NCBI RefSeq assembly: GCF_003255815.1
Contig: NC_037670.1
Coordinates: 23,843,459-23,907,458, forward strand
DNA from: Theropithecus gelada
Lineage: Eukaryota > Chordata > Mammalia > Primates > Cercopithecidae
Direction: 5' to 3'
DNA length: 64,000 nucleotides
The notes under the pieces were generated by a model. It did no database searches, was not told where the DNA came from, and saw only the letters and a list, made by a program, of their open reading frames with translations. Below, one piece after another: positions 33,472 through 44,160 of this stretch. The translations under genes and the position numbers were made by a program. Each line of letters begins with the position of its first letter. Position 1 is the stretch's first letter.

Positions 33472-34465
33472 TGTGTGTGTGGAGAGCGTTTGGAGTCTGG
33501 CCATGTGAGCTGCACAACCACAGGTGCCTATTTCTTAGGAGACGAGACAGAACTGGGCAGGGGGAAAAGAAAGGGAGAAAGGAGGGGGTGGGATGCCAGC
33601 TAGTGGACAGAGCCGCCTCGTCCCAGACCACCATATTCCAGCATTGTCTTGGGAGCCCAAGACCTCTAAATTCAAACCAGGTTTTCCAGGTTGTTATAAG
33701 GCATATTGATCCAGGCAGGCGGCTAGAACACAACTGGACAGCTTGTTAACTTGATGTATTACTTTTCAGTGTTTAGCCATGTGGTTTGTGGGCCTCCATT
33801 TTTATACGTGCCTTGGGCCTCACTAGTGCTAGGATGGGTCTGACCAGAAGGGTGTGTGTAACTTGCTGATATAGCACCTTAACCACTGACAAAGCAGTTT
33901 TTATTTATATTATCTCGTTCCATTCCCCCACTTAACTTGCAAAACAACCACAGACTGGGGTATTGCTGTTATTCCCAGCTGACAGCGTTGAGTGCTCTGA
34001 AGCTAATATACCATGTAATTCAATCGTGTAGTTTAAATTTCTTTCCTGAAAGAAAAATGATCAAGACACTGTATACTTAAAAGCCAGTGTTCACCCAATG
34101 CTGTTTTTTTTTTTTTCTTCCATGCAGCAGACCCGTCCTTGCTTGTCCTAAGTAACACAGAGTGGCTTTGTTTCCCCAGGAGATATTTTCTCAAAGCTAC
34201 CATTCTCCACGTGCCTCCCAGTGACCTTCTTTGAAAAGTGTGGCCTCCCAGTGAATACCTAATGCTTGGCACGAAAGCCACTACAGAGGTGTTTGAGCAC
34301 TGTCCTTGTGCTCAGCACCATGCCAGATTCTGCCAAAAACGGAAAATTATAGGGCATGGTTCCTGCTTGCAGAGTAGTGAATAGAGCTGAGGAAATGTCT
34401 TAACAGTGAAGAAATACAGAATGACAATGCATATTTTAATGCTATGTTATGTGGGAAGTCTAGAG
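33472..34465. other. Unique sequence with possible MIR remnant
   Basis: 'tttatttatattatctcgttccattcc' followed by 'aacaaccacagactggggtattgctg' (33895-33970) resembles antisense MIR. The text at 34300-34400 ('gtgctcagcaccatgccagattctg') resembles an old repeat whose family I cannot name. No gene. Confidence 0.35.
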
Positions 34466-34613
34466 CAGGGGTCGGCAAACTTTTCTGTAAAGAGCCAGAT
34501 TGTAAATATTTTAGGCTTTGAGGGACAAACGGTCTCTGCTGCAAGCTACTCAGCTCTGCTGTTGTAGCTCAAAAGCGACCACGGATGATACGTAAGTAAA
34601 TGAGCATGGCTGT
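34466..34613 (+). mobile_element. hAT-type DNA transposon, left part (split)
   Basis: It begins with the terminal 'caggggtcggcaaacttttctgtaaagagcc' and continues 'ttttaggctttgagggac', 'gttgtagctcaaaagcgacc' and 'cgtaagtaaatgagcatggctg'. This is a well-known non-autonomous hAT consensus (MER33-like, name from memory). An 8-bp target duplication, 'gtctagag' (34458-34465) against 'gtctacag' (35128-35135), brackets both halves and the LTR between them. Confidence 0.7.
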
Positions 34614-34938
34614 CGCTGTGGACTCAGTGTGTCCCCCTCAAATCCAGGTATTGAAGCCCTTTGAGAGGCAATTAGGTATAGATGAGATCATGCGGGTGGA
34701 GCTCCCCATGGTGGGATTAGTGACTTTGTAAGAAGATGAAGAGACCAGAGCTCTTTTTTTCATCATAGCAAGAAGTCAGCCACCTGCAAACCAGGAAGCA
34801 AGCTCTCACCAGAACCCCAACCATGCTGGCACCCTAGACTCAAATTTCCAACCTCTAGAACTGTAAGAAATAAATATTTGTTGTTTAAGTCACCTAGCTG
34901 ATGGTATTTTGTTATATTAGCCTGAGCTGACGAAGACA
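34614..34938 (+). mobile_element. MaLR LTR inserted in a hAT element
   Basis: It starts near 'gctgtggactcagtgtgtcc' and continues 'attgaagccctttgagaggcaattagg', 'gatgagatcatgcgggtgg', 'gggattagtgactttgtaagaag', 'caccagaaccccaaccatgc' and 'tgttgtttaagtcacctag', ending 'cctgagctgacgaagaca'. This is the MLT1/MST LTR order. It is a solo LTR. Confidence 0.75.
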
Positions 34939-35127
34939 GTATTCCAATAAAAATAAAGGGTCACTGAAATCTGAACTTTATATAATTTTCATCCGCCATG
35001 AAGTTTTGTTTTTCTTTTTAAATTTTTCCAACAATTTAAAAATGTTGCAAGTATTCTTAGCTTTCTGGCAATACAAAAACAAGTGGCAGGCTGACGTTAG
35101 CCTTTGGGCTGTAGTTGTTGACCTGGG
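34939..35127 (+). mobile_element. hAT-type DNA transposon, right part (split)
   Basis: It resumes with 'tattccaataaaaataaagg' and ends with 'caaaaacaagtggcaggctgacg', 'ggctgtagttgttgacc', the other end of the element begun at 34466. Confidence 0.68.
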
Positions 35128-35359
35128 GTCTACAGCAATGTCTCCTGGATTGTTCAGCAGGACAGAATTACTCATGAGCTGTTAATAAGCATTCGGAGAC
35201 AATAAGTCAGGGAATGGCTACGTCCTCTGCATCCTGGTGTGAGAGTCATATTGTGCAATAGCATATTAAAGGCTCTGAGGAGTCCCGCAGTAAGGAAACA
35301 TGTTCAACATGTGCATGTTGTTTATTGCAGCATTTCCCAGACTTGGTCATGAGAATCCT

Positions 35360-35912
35360 CCTGCTCCTCCATCTTCCTTTCTTCTGCTGTCCCTTCCTCC
35401 CCCTCCTCTTAGACTTCTTTACTTTCATGGTCTTCTTCCCCTTCTTCTTTTTCCTCCTCCCTTTCTCTCTTCTCCTTCTTTCTCTTCTCCTTTTCCTCCT
35501 TCTTTCTGTTTCTCCTTTCCTCCTTTTCTCTCTTCCTCCTTCTCTTCCTTTTCTCTCACTTCTTTTCCTTCCTTCCTTCTTCCCTCCCTCCCTCCCTTTC
35601 TCACCTTCCTTTTCTCCTTCCTTCCTTCCTCCCTCCCTCCCTCCCTTTTCCCCCCCTTCCTCCCTCCTGTTTTCTCTTTCTCTCTTTCCTTCTCTCTTTC
35701 CTTCTCTCCTTCCTTCCTTCTCCCCTCCCTTCCTTCCTTCCTTCCTTCCTTCCTTCCTTCCTTCCTTCCTTCCTTCCTTCCTTCCTTCCTTCCTTCCTTC
35801 CTTCCTTCCTTCCTCCCATCCATCTTTCTTTCCTTTCTCTTTTTCTTTCTTCATCCTCGCTTTCTGGCTTCTCCTTCTCCTTCTCTCTTCTCCTCCTCCT
35901 CTGCCACAGGAT
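35360..35912. repeat. 550-bp polypyrimidine/polypurine tract
   Basis: The plus strand is almost only C and T for about 550 bases, with rare purine interruptions. It mixes (TTCC)n, (TCCC)n, (TTCTC)n and (TCC)n. Its core is an uninterrupted (CTTC)n of about 87 bases. All long open frames here (Ser-Pro-Phe-Leu on plus, Lys-Glu-Gly-Arg on minus) are repeat translations and not genes. Confidence 0.95.
35728..35814. repeat. Pure (CTTC)n tetranucleotide microsatellite
   Basis: About 21-22 uninterrupted tetranucleotide copies. This is the longest pure short tandem repeat in the window. Confidence 0.95.
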
Positions 35913-37163
35913 AGGTATTAACTTGTAGATTGGATATTCTGAAGAGCCCAGATTGGGAAACGTCCAGATGCACTAAAGCTGTTGCTAGCACAGTTTGGAA
36001 GTGGTGGGAATGAGGAAGGTTTATGGAAGAGCTGGAATTTAAATTTATACAACTTTCTTATGAGTTCAGCTTCAGTTGGAGAGAAGTGATTTTTTTTTCC
36101 TTGATAAACAATCCTGCCCTCTTGAGGGACATATGTCCTCTGCTGCATCCCTGGGAAGTTCCATCCCTGGAATGGAAGGGATCTTTGTGGGGAAAAGCTG
36201 CTACTGACTTGGATTTCAGGGTCTGTAACATGCCAGTGTGGACCACAGACTCTTGATCCCCAGTGCAGCCTGATCCTTTCCATCTCAGTCAATGGCCAGA
36301 AACGTATGATTCACCCTTGACTCCTCTCTTGCTTTTATACCCGCATCCAATTCATCAGCAAACCTTTTGAACTCCACCTTCAAAATAAATTCTGAATTAA
36401 ACACTTCTTATCACCTCTAGCCCAGTCCACCTGCCCCACAATAATTAGCCCTCCAGCCCCCCAAGTGTTCCTAGACCAGAGGTCTTCAGAGTGTGGAGGT
36501 ACAGAAACCATTAAACATTTTATTTATATTTACTCATTCCCCATCCTTCTATCTTTTAATAATGTGCACATTGTACATTTTCTGGGGTACATATTATATT
36601 ATTAAAACAGAACATGTTTACAATTTATAATGTAGTGTTGAAGAGGGAAGCTTTTCCTCTGCCCTTTGACGATTCACTGATATGAACTAATAACAGATAG
36701 ATTAACAGGAAGAAAGGCAGGCATATTTATTAACATGCGTAAGCATGGGAGCCATACAAAATATGAGGACCAATGAAAGGCCAGATGGTTGAAGCTTTGA
36801 TATCCTCATCGTAGCAAGGAGGGAAGTGGGGAGCTGCAGGCAATTTTAGAGGGTAGTCAGTGATTTTTAGGGTGCACGAATGGGTCTGAAGACCAGACAA
36901 TGGTTTGTAAATTATTTTCTTTGGATGCTGAATGGGACCAAAGGACAAACTAGCTTGGGGACAAGTTATAGGAAATTGAGGGGTGGAACTGAAGTGTGAG
37001 CAAAGGCCACCTTGTTATGTATGTACATATCTTCAAGTAATCTCTCAGAGCTGCCCTTAGAAGAATAGATGGAAAGTCTGTCCAGATGTAGAGACTTTGA
37101 GTCTCTTCTCTAGGGGTTAATCTTTCTTGGTTGTTCGATAAGATTCCTAGGGAGGGGGTTTAA
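35913..37163. other. Mostly unrecognised sequence with old-repeat character
   Basis: The 36300-36460 text ('ccgcatccaattcatcagcaaacc', 'ccttcaaaataaattctgaa') resembles an ancient LINE-like repeat seen widely in mammals. 36480-36640 is AT-rich and may be an old hAT remnant. No gene recognised. The 124-aa minus frame at 35918-36292 lacks a domain. Confidence 0.3.
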
Positions 37164-37180
37164 GACAACTGAATTCCTTT

Positions 37181-37470
37181 TTTTTTTCTTTTTGAGACGG
37201 AGTCTCACTCTGTCGTTCAAGCTGCGGGGGCATGATCTTGGCTCACTGCAACCTCCACCTCCCAGGTTCGAACAATTCTCCTGCCTCAACCTCCCAAGTA
37301 GCTGGGATTACAGAAATGCACCACCATGCCCAGCTAATTTTTGTAATTTTGGTAGAGACAGGGTTTCGCCATGTTGGCCAGGCTGGTCTCGAACTCCTGA
37401 CCTCAAGTGTTCCACCTGCGTCGGCCTCCCAAAATGCTGGGGTTACAGGTGTGATCTACCGTGCCCTGCT
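37181..37470 (-). mobile_element. Alu element (AluS/J-like), minus strand
   Basis: Poly-T, 'gagacggagtctcactctg', a right arm shortened by a few bases ('gttcaagctgcgggggcatg'), ending 'gtgatctaccgtgccctgct'. The target duplication is 'gacaactgaattccttt' (37164-37180) against 'gacaattgaatttcttt' (37471-37487), with two mismatches indicating age. Confidence 0.94.
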
Positions 37471-37713
37471 GACAATTGAATTTCTTTTAGCAAGAAGTTT
37501 CCTCAATCGAATAAGAAAATTCCAGAGAGAGCCCCTCCCTGCATTTGGTGGTTGTGGGGAGGGTACAAATGTGGAGAGAAACAAGAGAAGGTTAGAAAGT
37601 CCATGGTTCTGTGGTAGCTTTTGAGGCTTTCCAATTTCCTTTAATTAAGATGTGCTCAGCATATAAAGCACCATACTTTGGGGTATTGTCCTCTGAGCCC
37701 CAGCAATAAATAA

Positions 37714-37764
37714 TGTGTGTGTGCATGTGTGTGCATATGTGTGCATGTGTGTGTGTGTGTGTGT
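37714..37764. repeat. TG microsatellite
   Basis: (TG)n interrupted by 'gcatg' units, ending in a pure (GT)10-type run. Confidence 0.93.
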
Positions 37765-38269
37765 AGAAGGAGGGGTGGAGAATTTGGGTTATTTTTGCAA
37801 GCTATTTGTTCTGCACACATAAAATAAAAGCCAGTCCTTCTCCTGAGAATAGCTAGAAAAGAAGAAAATATTAAAAATGTCTGAAGGCACTAGACAGTTC
37901 ACAAAGCAGTGAAGAATTTTAGGGACAAGATCTGGGAGAGAAATAAAATACGGAAAGGTGAGCCAGCATTTGTGACCACTTTCCCTAGGTATCCTTTTTC
38001 CAGAAGAGGTGACTGAGAGAGAGAGAGAAGCTAACAGAGCTGTTGATAGACAACAGGGATAGGAGAACAGACATGGGCATTCAGAGTCTGCAAGGAACTT
38101 GAGACCCAGAGTCCCCTCCCCCACAATTATCTCAGTATTTGGGTTGGGAAAACCACATGAGGTACAGCCTAGGAGTAAAGATTGACCTGAAGTAGTCTGA
38201 CCTTTGCAATACATTAAGCCTAGGTTTGAATTCGTTCAACCCCAGATTGGATTAAGGAGGTTAGGGATT
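37765..38269. other. Unique sequence, nothing recognised
   Basis: No repeat or gene recognised. The 141-aa minus frame (37789-38214) has a hydrophobic C-terminal half by chance composition and no domain that I know. Confidence 0.3.
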
Positions 38270-38925
38270 GTTAGGGCCCGTAGATTTCAGACCTAAGTAA
38301 ATGTAATTTCTCTCTGGAAAAGGTAACGTTCTTCCATATCTCCATGTATTTCATATACAATGTCTGGCACTCAACGAAAATAACCTGGTGCGTGAAGAGA
38401 CAAGACAATGTTGAGAGAGAGACATATATCTAAATTTGTGGATTTAAAATAACCATGCTTAATATGGTCAAGAGAATAAATACAAATTGGGGATTTTGAC
38501 AGAGAACTAGAAAGTATAAAACAGTATCAAAAGAAAATTTTAGAAAAGAAAAAATTACCGAATTCAGGCTCCGAAGTTTAATACAGATTAGACATGGCTG
38601 AGGAGAAAATTAGTGAACTGGAATAAGAAAAATATCTAGAAGAAGCACAGAGTGAAGAAATCAGAAAAGAGCCAGAGACATAAGAAAGCAAAGTAAAAGT
38701 CTAACAAGGAGAAGAAAGGAGAAAATGAGACAGAGGTCATATCTGAAGAGATAATAATGAAAAATTTTCCAAGACAGATGACAGGCTTTAAACCACTTAT
38801 TCCAAAAGGACTCTGAACCCCAAGCAAGACAGATATGAGGAAAACCACACTTAAGTGCATTATAGTAAAGCTGCTATCCACCAGAGACAGACGGAAAACC
38901 TCATTAAAAAAAAGATCAAATCCAA
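38270..38925 (+). mobile_element. Ancient L1 ORF1 fragment (L1M/HAL1-like), sense
   Basis: A-rich coding-like text fits the L1 ORF1 coiled-coil to RNA-binding order: 'gaggagaaaattagtgaactgg', 'gaagcacagagtgaagaaatcag', 'gagataataatgaaaaattttcc', 'ggactctgaaccccaagcaag' and 'gcattatagtaaagctgct'. Frames are broken. Confidence 0.62.
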
Positions 38926-38949
38926 TTTCCTGAGAATGGCTGGCAAAAA

Positions 38950-39269
38950 CTACATGACCTGGCCTTATCTTCTCAGCTTCATTTCTCACCACCTGCTACC
39001 TTGTTTCTTTACTCTAACCTTCTTTATTGGATGCTCCTTGAACACAGCAAACTTATTTCCTGGTCAGGACTGCTGTTTCCTTGGTCTAGAAAAATCTTCC
39101 CAGATATTTATTTGGCTTCCTCCTTTGCTTCACTCAGATCTCTGCTCAAATTCAGGGTCCTCAGAAAGATTTCTTTGCTGACCCTCAACCTGCCTAGAGC
39201 TCTTATCTGTCTCCTTCCATGGCATTATTTTTCTTCCCTACCTGATGTGATATTCCATGTGTATTTATG
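38950..39269 (+). mobile_element. L2 LINE 3' region, left part (split)
   Basis: 'cacctgctaccttgtttc', 'ctccttgaacacagcaaact', 'cagatctctgctcaaattcagg' and 'gaaagatttctttgctgacc' follow the conserved 3' end of LINE-2. The element resumes at 40168 after a hAT insertion. Confidence 0.75.
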
Positions 39270-40159
39270 CAGTGGTTCCCCAACCTTCTTGGCACCAGAG
39301 AGCAGTTTCATGGAAGACAATTTTTCCATGGCGCGGGGGATGGTTTTGGAATGATTCAAGGGAATTCCATTTCTTGTGCTCTTTATTTCTATTATTATTA
39401 CATTTTAATATATAATAAAACAATTATACAACTCACCATAATGTAGAATCAGTGGGATCCCTGAGCTTGTTTTCCTGCAATGAGCCAGTCCCATCTGGGG
39501 GTAATGGAGACAGTAACACCTGAAGTGTGCTGCTTATGTCCAGTCTACTTTGTGATCTCGTTTTGGTTGCTGTCACTGCAGAAAACTCTGCTTCACAAAG
39601 ATAGAATGTTGGAAATGGAAGCAGGCTTTCCAGTGCTTTTCTGGCAACCACAGGATATTTTGCCTTGACTTTAATCCAGAATGTATGGAGATGGGAAGTT
39701 GTCTCAGACGTACTTTTATTGCCACTGGATGTAGCTGTACAGTTGAAGTTCACTTGCCACCATGAAGCCTGCAGCTTAATTGTCTCTTGCCACTCACTGA
39801 GAGGGTTTTGATACGAGTCTGAAAGCAGTTAACTTATTATGGTCACTGTGCAGTTAAATCTCTCGGCTCACAAGAATCTGTATTGGCAGCTGCTCCCCAG
39901 CACTAGCATCACTGCCTCAGCTCCATCTCAGATCATCAGGCATTAGATTCTCATAAGGAATGTGCAGCCTAGATCCTGCACATGCGCAGTTCACAGTGGG
40001 GTTTGCGCTCCTGTGAGAATCGAATGCTGCTGATCTGCCAGGAGGCTGAGCTTACGTAGTAATGCTCGCTTACCTGCTGCTCACCTCCTCCTGTGTGGCC
40101 CTGTTCTTAAGAGGCCACAGACCAGTACCAGGCTGTGGCCCAGTGGGTGGGGACCCCTG
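39270..40159 (-). mobile_element. hAT-Charlie DNA transposon (MER1/Charlie-type), internally deleted
   Basis: Terminal sequences 'cagtggttccccaacc' and 'ggtggggacccctg' form inverted repeats. The right part contains 'ggcattagattctcataagg' and 'ctgcacatgcgcagttcac', shared with the MER1 family. An 8-bp target duplication, 'tatttatg' (39262-39269) against 'tacttatg' (40160-40167), places the insertion in an L2. It still carries a stretch of transposase coding sequence on the minus strand, so it is a deleted autonomous-type copy and not a plain MITE. Confidence 0.82.
39433..39812 (-). pseudogene. Fossil hAT-Charlie transposase C-terminal fragment
   Basis: A minus-strand frame open over about 125 codons reads Q-N-P-L-S-E-W-Q-E-T, then A-L-E-S-L-L-P-F-P-T-F-Y-L-C-E-A-E-F-S-A and T-A-T-K-T-R-S-Q-S-R-L-D. 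The P-F-P-T-x-Y-L-C-E-x-x-F-S-A and T-K-T-R-x-x-x-R-L-D motifs are typical of the C-terminal dimerisation domain of hAT transposases. The catalytic D and C-H-H portions are absent, so the fragment cannot transpose. It lies wholly within the transposon at 39270-40159. The most telling change is G to E in the usual C-E-A-G-F-S motif. Confidence 0.78.
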
Positions 40160-40167
40160 TACTTATG

Positions 40168-40320
40168 TATTATTTGGTTTGTGTCACTAGCACGTGAGCT
40201 CCACGAGGGCAGGGACTTGGTGGAGGCCACTACTGTATTCAGAGCATCTAGCATAGTGCTAGGCAAAGATAAGCCCTCAATAAATCTTGCTGGATGCACC
40301 AATGAACAAAAGAATGAAAG
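40168..40320 (+). mobile_element. L2 LINE 3' end, right part
   Basis: 'cacgtgagctccacgagggcagggac' and 'agcatagtgctaggcaaagataagccctcaataaatcttgctgga' are the diagnostic 3' terminus of L2. It continues 38950-39269. Confidence 0.85.
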
Positions 40321-43300
40321 AGGGAAAGCCCGGACTTGCTAGGTGCCCTAGGCAGGCAAAAGAATTCTACGTCATCCTGCACACTGAGACAGGGCACTTC
40401 CTTCCGATGGATCCACCGAGGGGCAGATGCATCTGCAGGTTACCAAGGAAAGCAGTTCTTTGCAGGTGGTAGAAGACTTGTTGCTTCCCCTCCCTGTAAA
40501 AGCAACAAAGTGTAATGGCAAATTCTGAGAGCCTCTGAGAAAGTCAGGCACCTTTCCAGAAGGCCACCATTTGCTCTGGCTAGGATTACATGTTCTGTGA
40601 GTTTTGAGTCTAACTGAAAAATTTATCATAGCCAATTAATCTGTTTAAAAAGACCTAGTCAATGCATTAGATACCTTTTTTTTCCCCTAAGATAATTGAG
40701 ATGAAACCTAAAAGAGATTAATAAAAAAAAATTTAAAGCCCTTTTATTTACTGAGCACTTAAAGATGAAGCCGTCTGTTACCATAATGACAGTCTTTAGG
40801 GAAAAGCCGTGAAGATGCCTACAAGTAAATATGCCCATAAAATGTCCACCGAGATCCTGAAAAACTGTTCCTTCATTCCTGTTTTCTCTTTTAGATACCC
40901 TTGGGTAACCTAGGAGTAAATGGCTGTTTGCTGGTGTTGTTTGATAAGTTCAGAGGTTAAGCGGCACTCAGGGTTCATGGTGCTAATATCTGATTTGTTA
41001 GATGAGAGTTTCCTGGAGACAGAGACAGGAGGCCTTGGGTGCTGGGGCCAGATTTCCTCTTGGGATGACTTTTGACCCTGTCCTTTTCCTAGGGGTAACT
41101 GACACACAAAGCCTTCCTGTGTGGGGCTGGGTCAGTTTACACCAAGCCTCATTAGCAGGGGCTGCTGCTGGAAACCCCAAGGACAATTTGGGGTGAATGT
41201 GTGCTGTGTTGGCCTCTAATCAGTGACTCTAGTCTCCATCATCTACCAGCATTGACAGATTTCTGAGAACCCAAGGTGGGAACAGCAATGTGAGGATGTT
41301 ATAACATGGATCGAGAGTTAGGCTTTGTAGAGAAGACACGCCAAATTGGGACTTAAAAATTCTACGCCACACTGTGCCTGTGCTGGCCGCCTGGCTACCT
41401 CTCCCTGAGAAGCTCTCCTTTACCTCCATAGGACTTTGGGGAACCTTCAGGCTGTCGCCCTGCCTCTTTTGATCTTTCTCGCAGGTTGCAGATGGAGACA
41501 GGTTGTGTACTGGGGATCATTTTCACTTTGCAAATCAGTGTGCAGGAGATGGGACGGGAGCATAATGTCAGAGCCACTTTAATTCCTGCACCCTGGCTTA
41601 GGTGAATGTGGAAGATCTCCAGACAGTGTTATATTAGATTTTCACCCCAGTTATGCAGGGACCATCCTGGAGCGGTTAGCACGGATGCTGTAATTAGGAG
41701 GAAGGATTGCTGGGTGTCCCTGATGGCTCTGTTCCCAGGCGAAGTGACCTGCTGGCCCCAGTGGAAAAGGGCTGACACTCTGCCTCTGATGAAAAACAGA
41801 TGCAAATGAGACGCCGTGATTGCAGGAACGCTCCTTAACGGGAAGGGCTCTGCAAGGGAGGGCACCAAGGGCAAAAAGCAGGTTTTATTGGTTTTGTTTT
41901 TCAATAAGGGTGATTCCTTCCTGGACACTTTGAAATGCTGACGGTGACCTGCAGTCCATGGTTGGAGCAATGCCACGAGCAATCTCTGTGTGTGTGAGGC
42001 TTCCTCACTCGGCAGAAGAAGGGCAGCATTGGAGGGGGCTGACTTTGTGGAGGGGGCTGGCTTTGCTTTGGAGCAAGTGTCTAATGGTAGCCATTGCGAC
42101 GTGGGTCGTGTGTGGACTGGGGACCGCCACCGCCACCAGGGGACATAGCTTCCTGTCCTCAAAGGCATGCAGCCCACAGGCAGGACCAGGCCACCATTGC
42201 CAGGGAGGAAGGTGCCCTGTCACGTTCACTGCTTATGATGTGAGCCTTCTAAGTCTTGCTCAGTCCCCCTCAACGTTTACTTCCACTTCATTGCCCAGCT
42301 GTGTTTCTCACTTCCCTAATATCTTGCTAAGGCCAAAGGAAAATGAACAAATTGTTTTTTTGCCAAAGGTCATCTTCTGAAAAAGCATGTGTGGCTTTCA
42401 AAGGCAGCAGGAGTTCTGGCCTCAGTGGAGGAATGAACTGATCTGATGAACTTTGAGTTGAAAGATACAGGCAGAGGAAACAGATTCTGTCGAGGCCTTG
42501 GGAAGTGGGACAGGCCTGGGTGTTGGGGAGGCAGTGCAGAGGTGATGGGAGGGAGGGGTCGGCAGGAGGGCCCCACACAGGCCTGGGGCAGGGAGGCCGT
42601 GGGGAGGAAGAGGCTGAAGTTAGGAAATGGGAGAAAGGACCTTCCTTGGCAGACTTCAGTTATCTTGGTGTTTGACATGATGGCATCGGTGCCCCCTTTT
42701 CTAACTGCTGCAGGGAGGGGATGAACTGATCCATGACAGCGGTCCCCGTTCTGATTGGAGCATGACATCCTCAGGCCAATACTTATCCTGACTTTTAAGC
42801 AATTCCTTTTCACAGCCCAGGGCCTCCATGGGGAGGGTGGGTGCAGCTCCCATGGCTTGTAAACAGGCTCGGAGGGTACGGGCTCCCAGCACTTACCCTG
42901 GGTGGGACTCACCCCCTTGGCCTGGTACATGCAGCCTGAGGTCTGCCCATGGGCTCCTGTGCACCCTCTCCCACTCCCTCCTCCATGGTTCCCATGCTCC
43001 AGGGGCCCTGGGACTTTGTGGACACACCTGTCTCTCGCTGCCCCCCCAGGTGGAATGCCTGTTACCCGGAGGGATGAGTGGCTTTTGTGGTGGGATTCTC
43101 TTCCAGATTTTCAAGAATCTGAAAACAAAAGTTCACTTTCAAAGAACAGTAGGTGAAGGCTGTGTCAAAAAAGAAGTATCTGGGAGTTTCAGCTGTCACA
43201 TCAGAAGCAGCAGGTGACCCGTACCCTGGTTGGTAAGACCTGGGTGGGCTTTGCTGCTGGCTGGACCTCTCTGGACCCCCTGGCATGGTCTCTGCTTGCC

Positions 43301-44040
43301 AGAAGCCTGGAGAGGAGCCCAAAGACTTCAAGTCAGCCGCTGTCTCCTCACTTTGTGGGCCACACACCCCTCGAGTTTCCTCCTCTGGGGAAAAGGATGA
43401 AAAGGCCTGTTTATAAACATTAATTGAACTGTTTGCCTATTTCCATTGACTGAATCATACTTTCCTTGGCTGATATTAGCTCATGGTGTTTATCTGGGCT
43501 TAAAATCCTTTGCAATTTAATATTATTCAATGTCACAATTTCTCTGTGGGTACTTTTCACCATGTGTCTCTTGAATCTCTCATTTTATCCACTGTCCTTC
43601 CCTTGCGGGTGGTTCTGTGCATTAAATTACCTCCCCTCTGAAGTTTGTGCCATAATTCGAGGGGACACATTTTTGTTGGCAGTCTCTGCATAGAGTAAGA
43701 TTTTGAGGGCTCTTGACAAGCTCCAAGGGATTCGAATGTGGTTCTGCTGCTTGGAAAAGACAGTGACTTCTCTGGCAACCAAGGTCTGCGGTTACCTCTT
43801 TGCAGTTGGCTCAAACCTCAACACCCTCAGATCTGGCCAATGAAAGCTTTCAGGGTGGCTTTTCCAGGAGAGCAGGTCCCCTCCATTGCAAACTGTCCCA
43901 TCTGGAGAGTGCTTTTGGCTCTTGTGCAGTGACCGGGCCTTGGGAAGCATCTGCTTTTGGGTGGGCCTCCTCCAGCCTTTTCCTGGGCCAAGGTTAGTCC
44001 TCAGCATGGTTGCAACCCATGTTTAGAGTCCTGACCTGGG
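40321..44040. other. Unique sequence, no gene recognised
   Basis: About 3.7 kb without a nameable repeat. The two longest non-repeat frames of the window lie here on minus (182 aa at 41629-42177 and 186 aa at 42370-42930). Neither has a recognisable domain, and both are overlapped by sizeable plus-strand frames, consistent with GC-rich chance frames. Confidence 0.4.
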
Positions 44041-44044
44041 CCAG

Positions 44045-44160
44045 AAAGCACGGTCAGTGCTTTATATGCATTTATCTCCTTAATCTCAGCAGCCCAGATG
44101 AGAAAACAGAGGAAATTCTCAGGAAGGGGTGGGTCTGCCTGGCTCCCAGGCCTTCCTTCA
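44045..44160 (-). mobile_element. Possible MIR, antisense
   Basis: 'gtgctttatatgcatttatctccttaatctcagcagcccagatgagaaaacagagg' matches the antisense MIR pattern ('...tacagatgaggaaactgagg...'). Diverged. Confidence 0.5.

Noticed and set aside
35246..35921. Long frames on both strands (about 200 aa), Ser/Pro/Phe-rich on plus and Lys/Glu/Gly/Arg-rich on minus
   Set aside because: They are translations of a polypyrimidine short-tandem-repeat tract; all frames stay open because C/T-only codons contain no stops.
41629..42177. 182-aa minus-strand frame
   Set aside because: Same reasons as the neighbouring 186-aa frame. It looks like a GC-driven chance frame.
42370..42930. 186-aa minus-strand frame, the longest outside repeats
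   Set aside because: No recognisable domain, proline/serine-biased composition, sizeable frames on the opposite strand over the same bases, and no promoter, splice or polyadenylation context that I can defend. Conservation analysis would be decisive.
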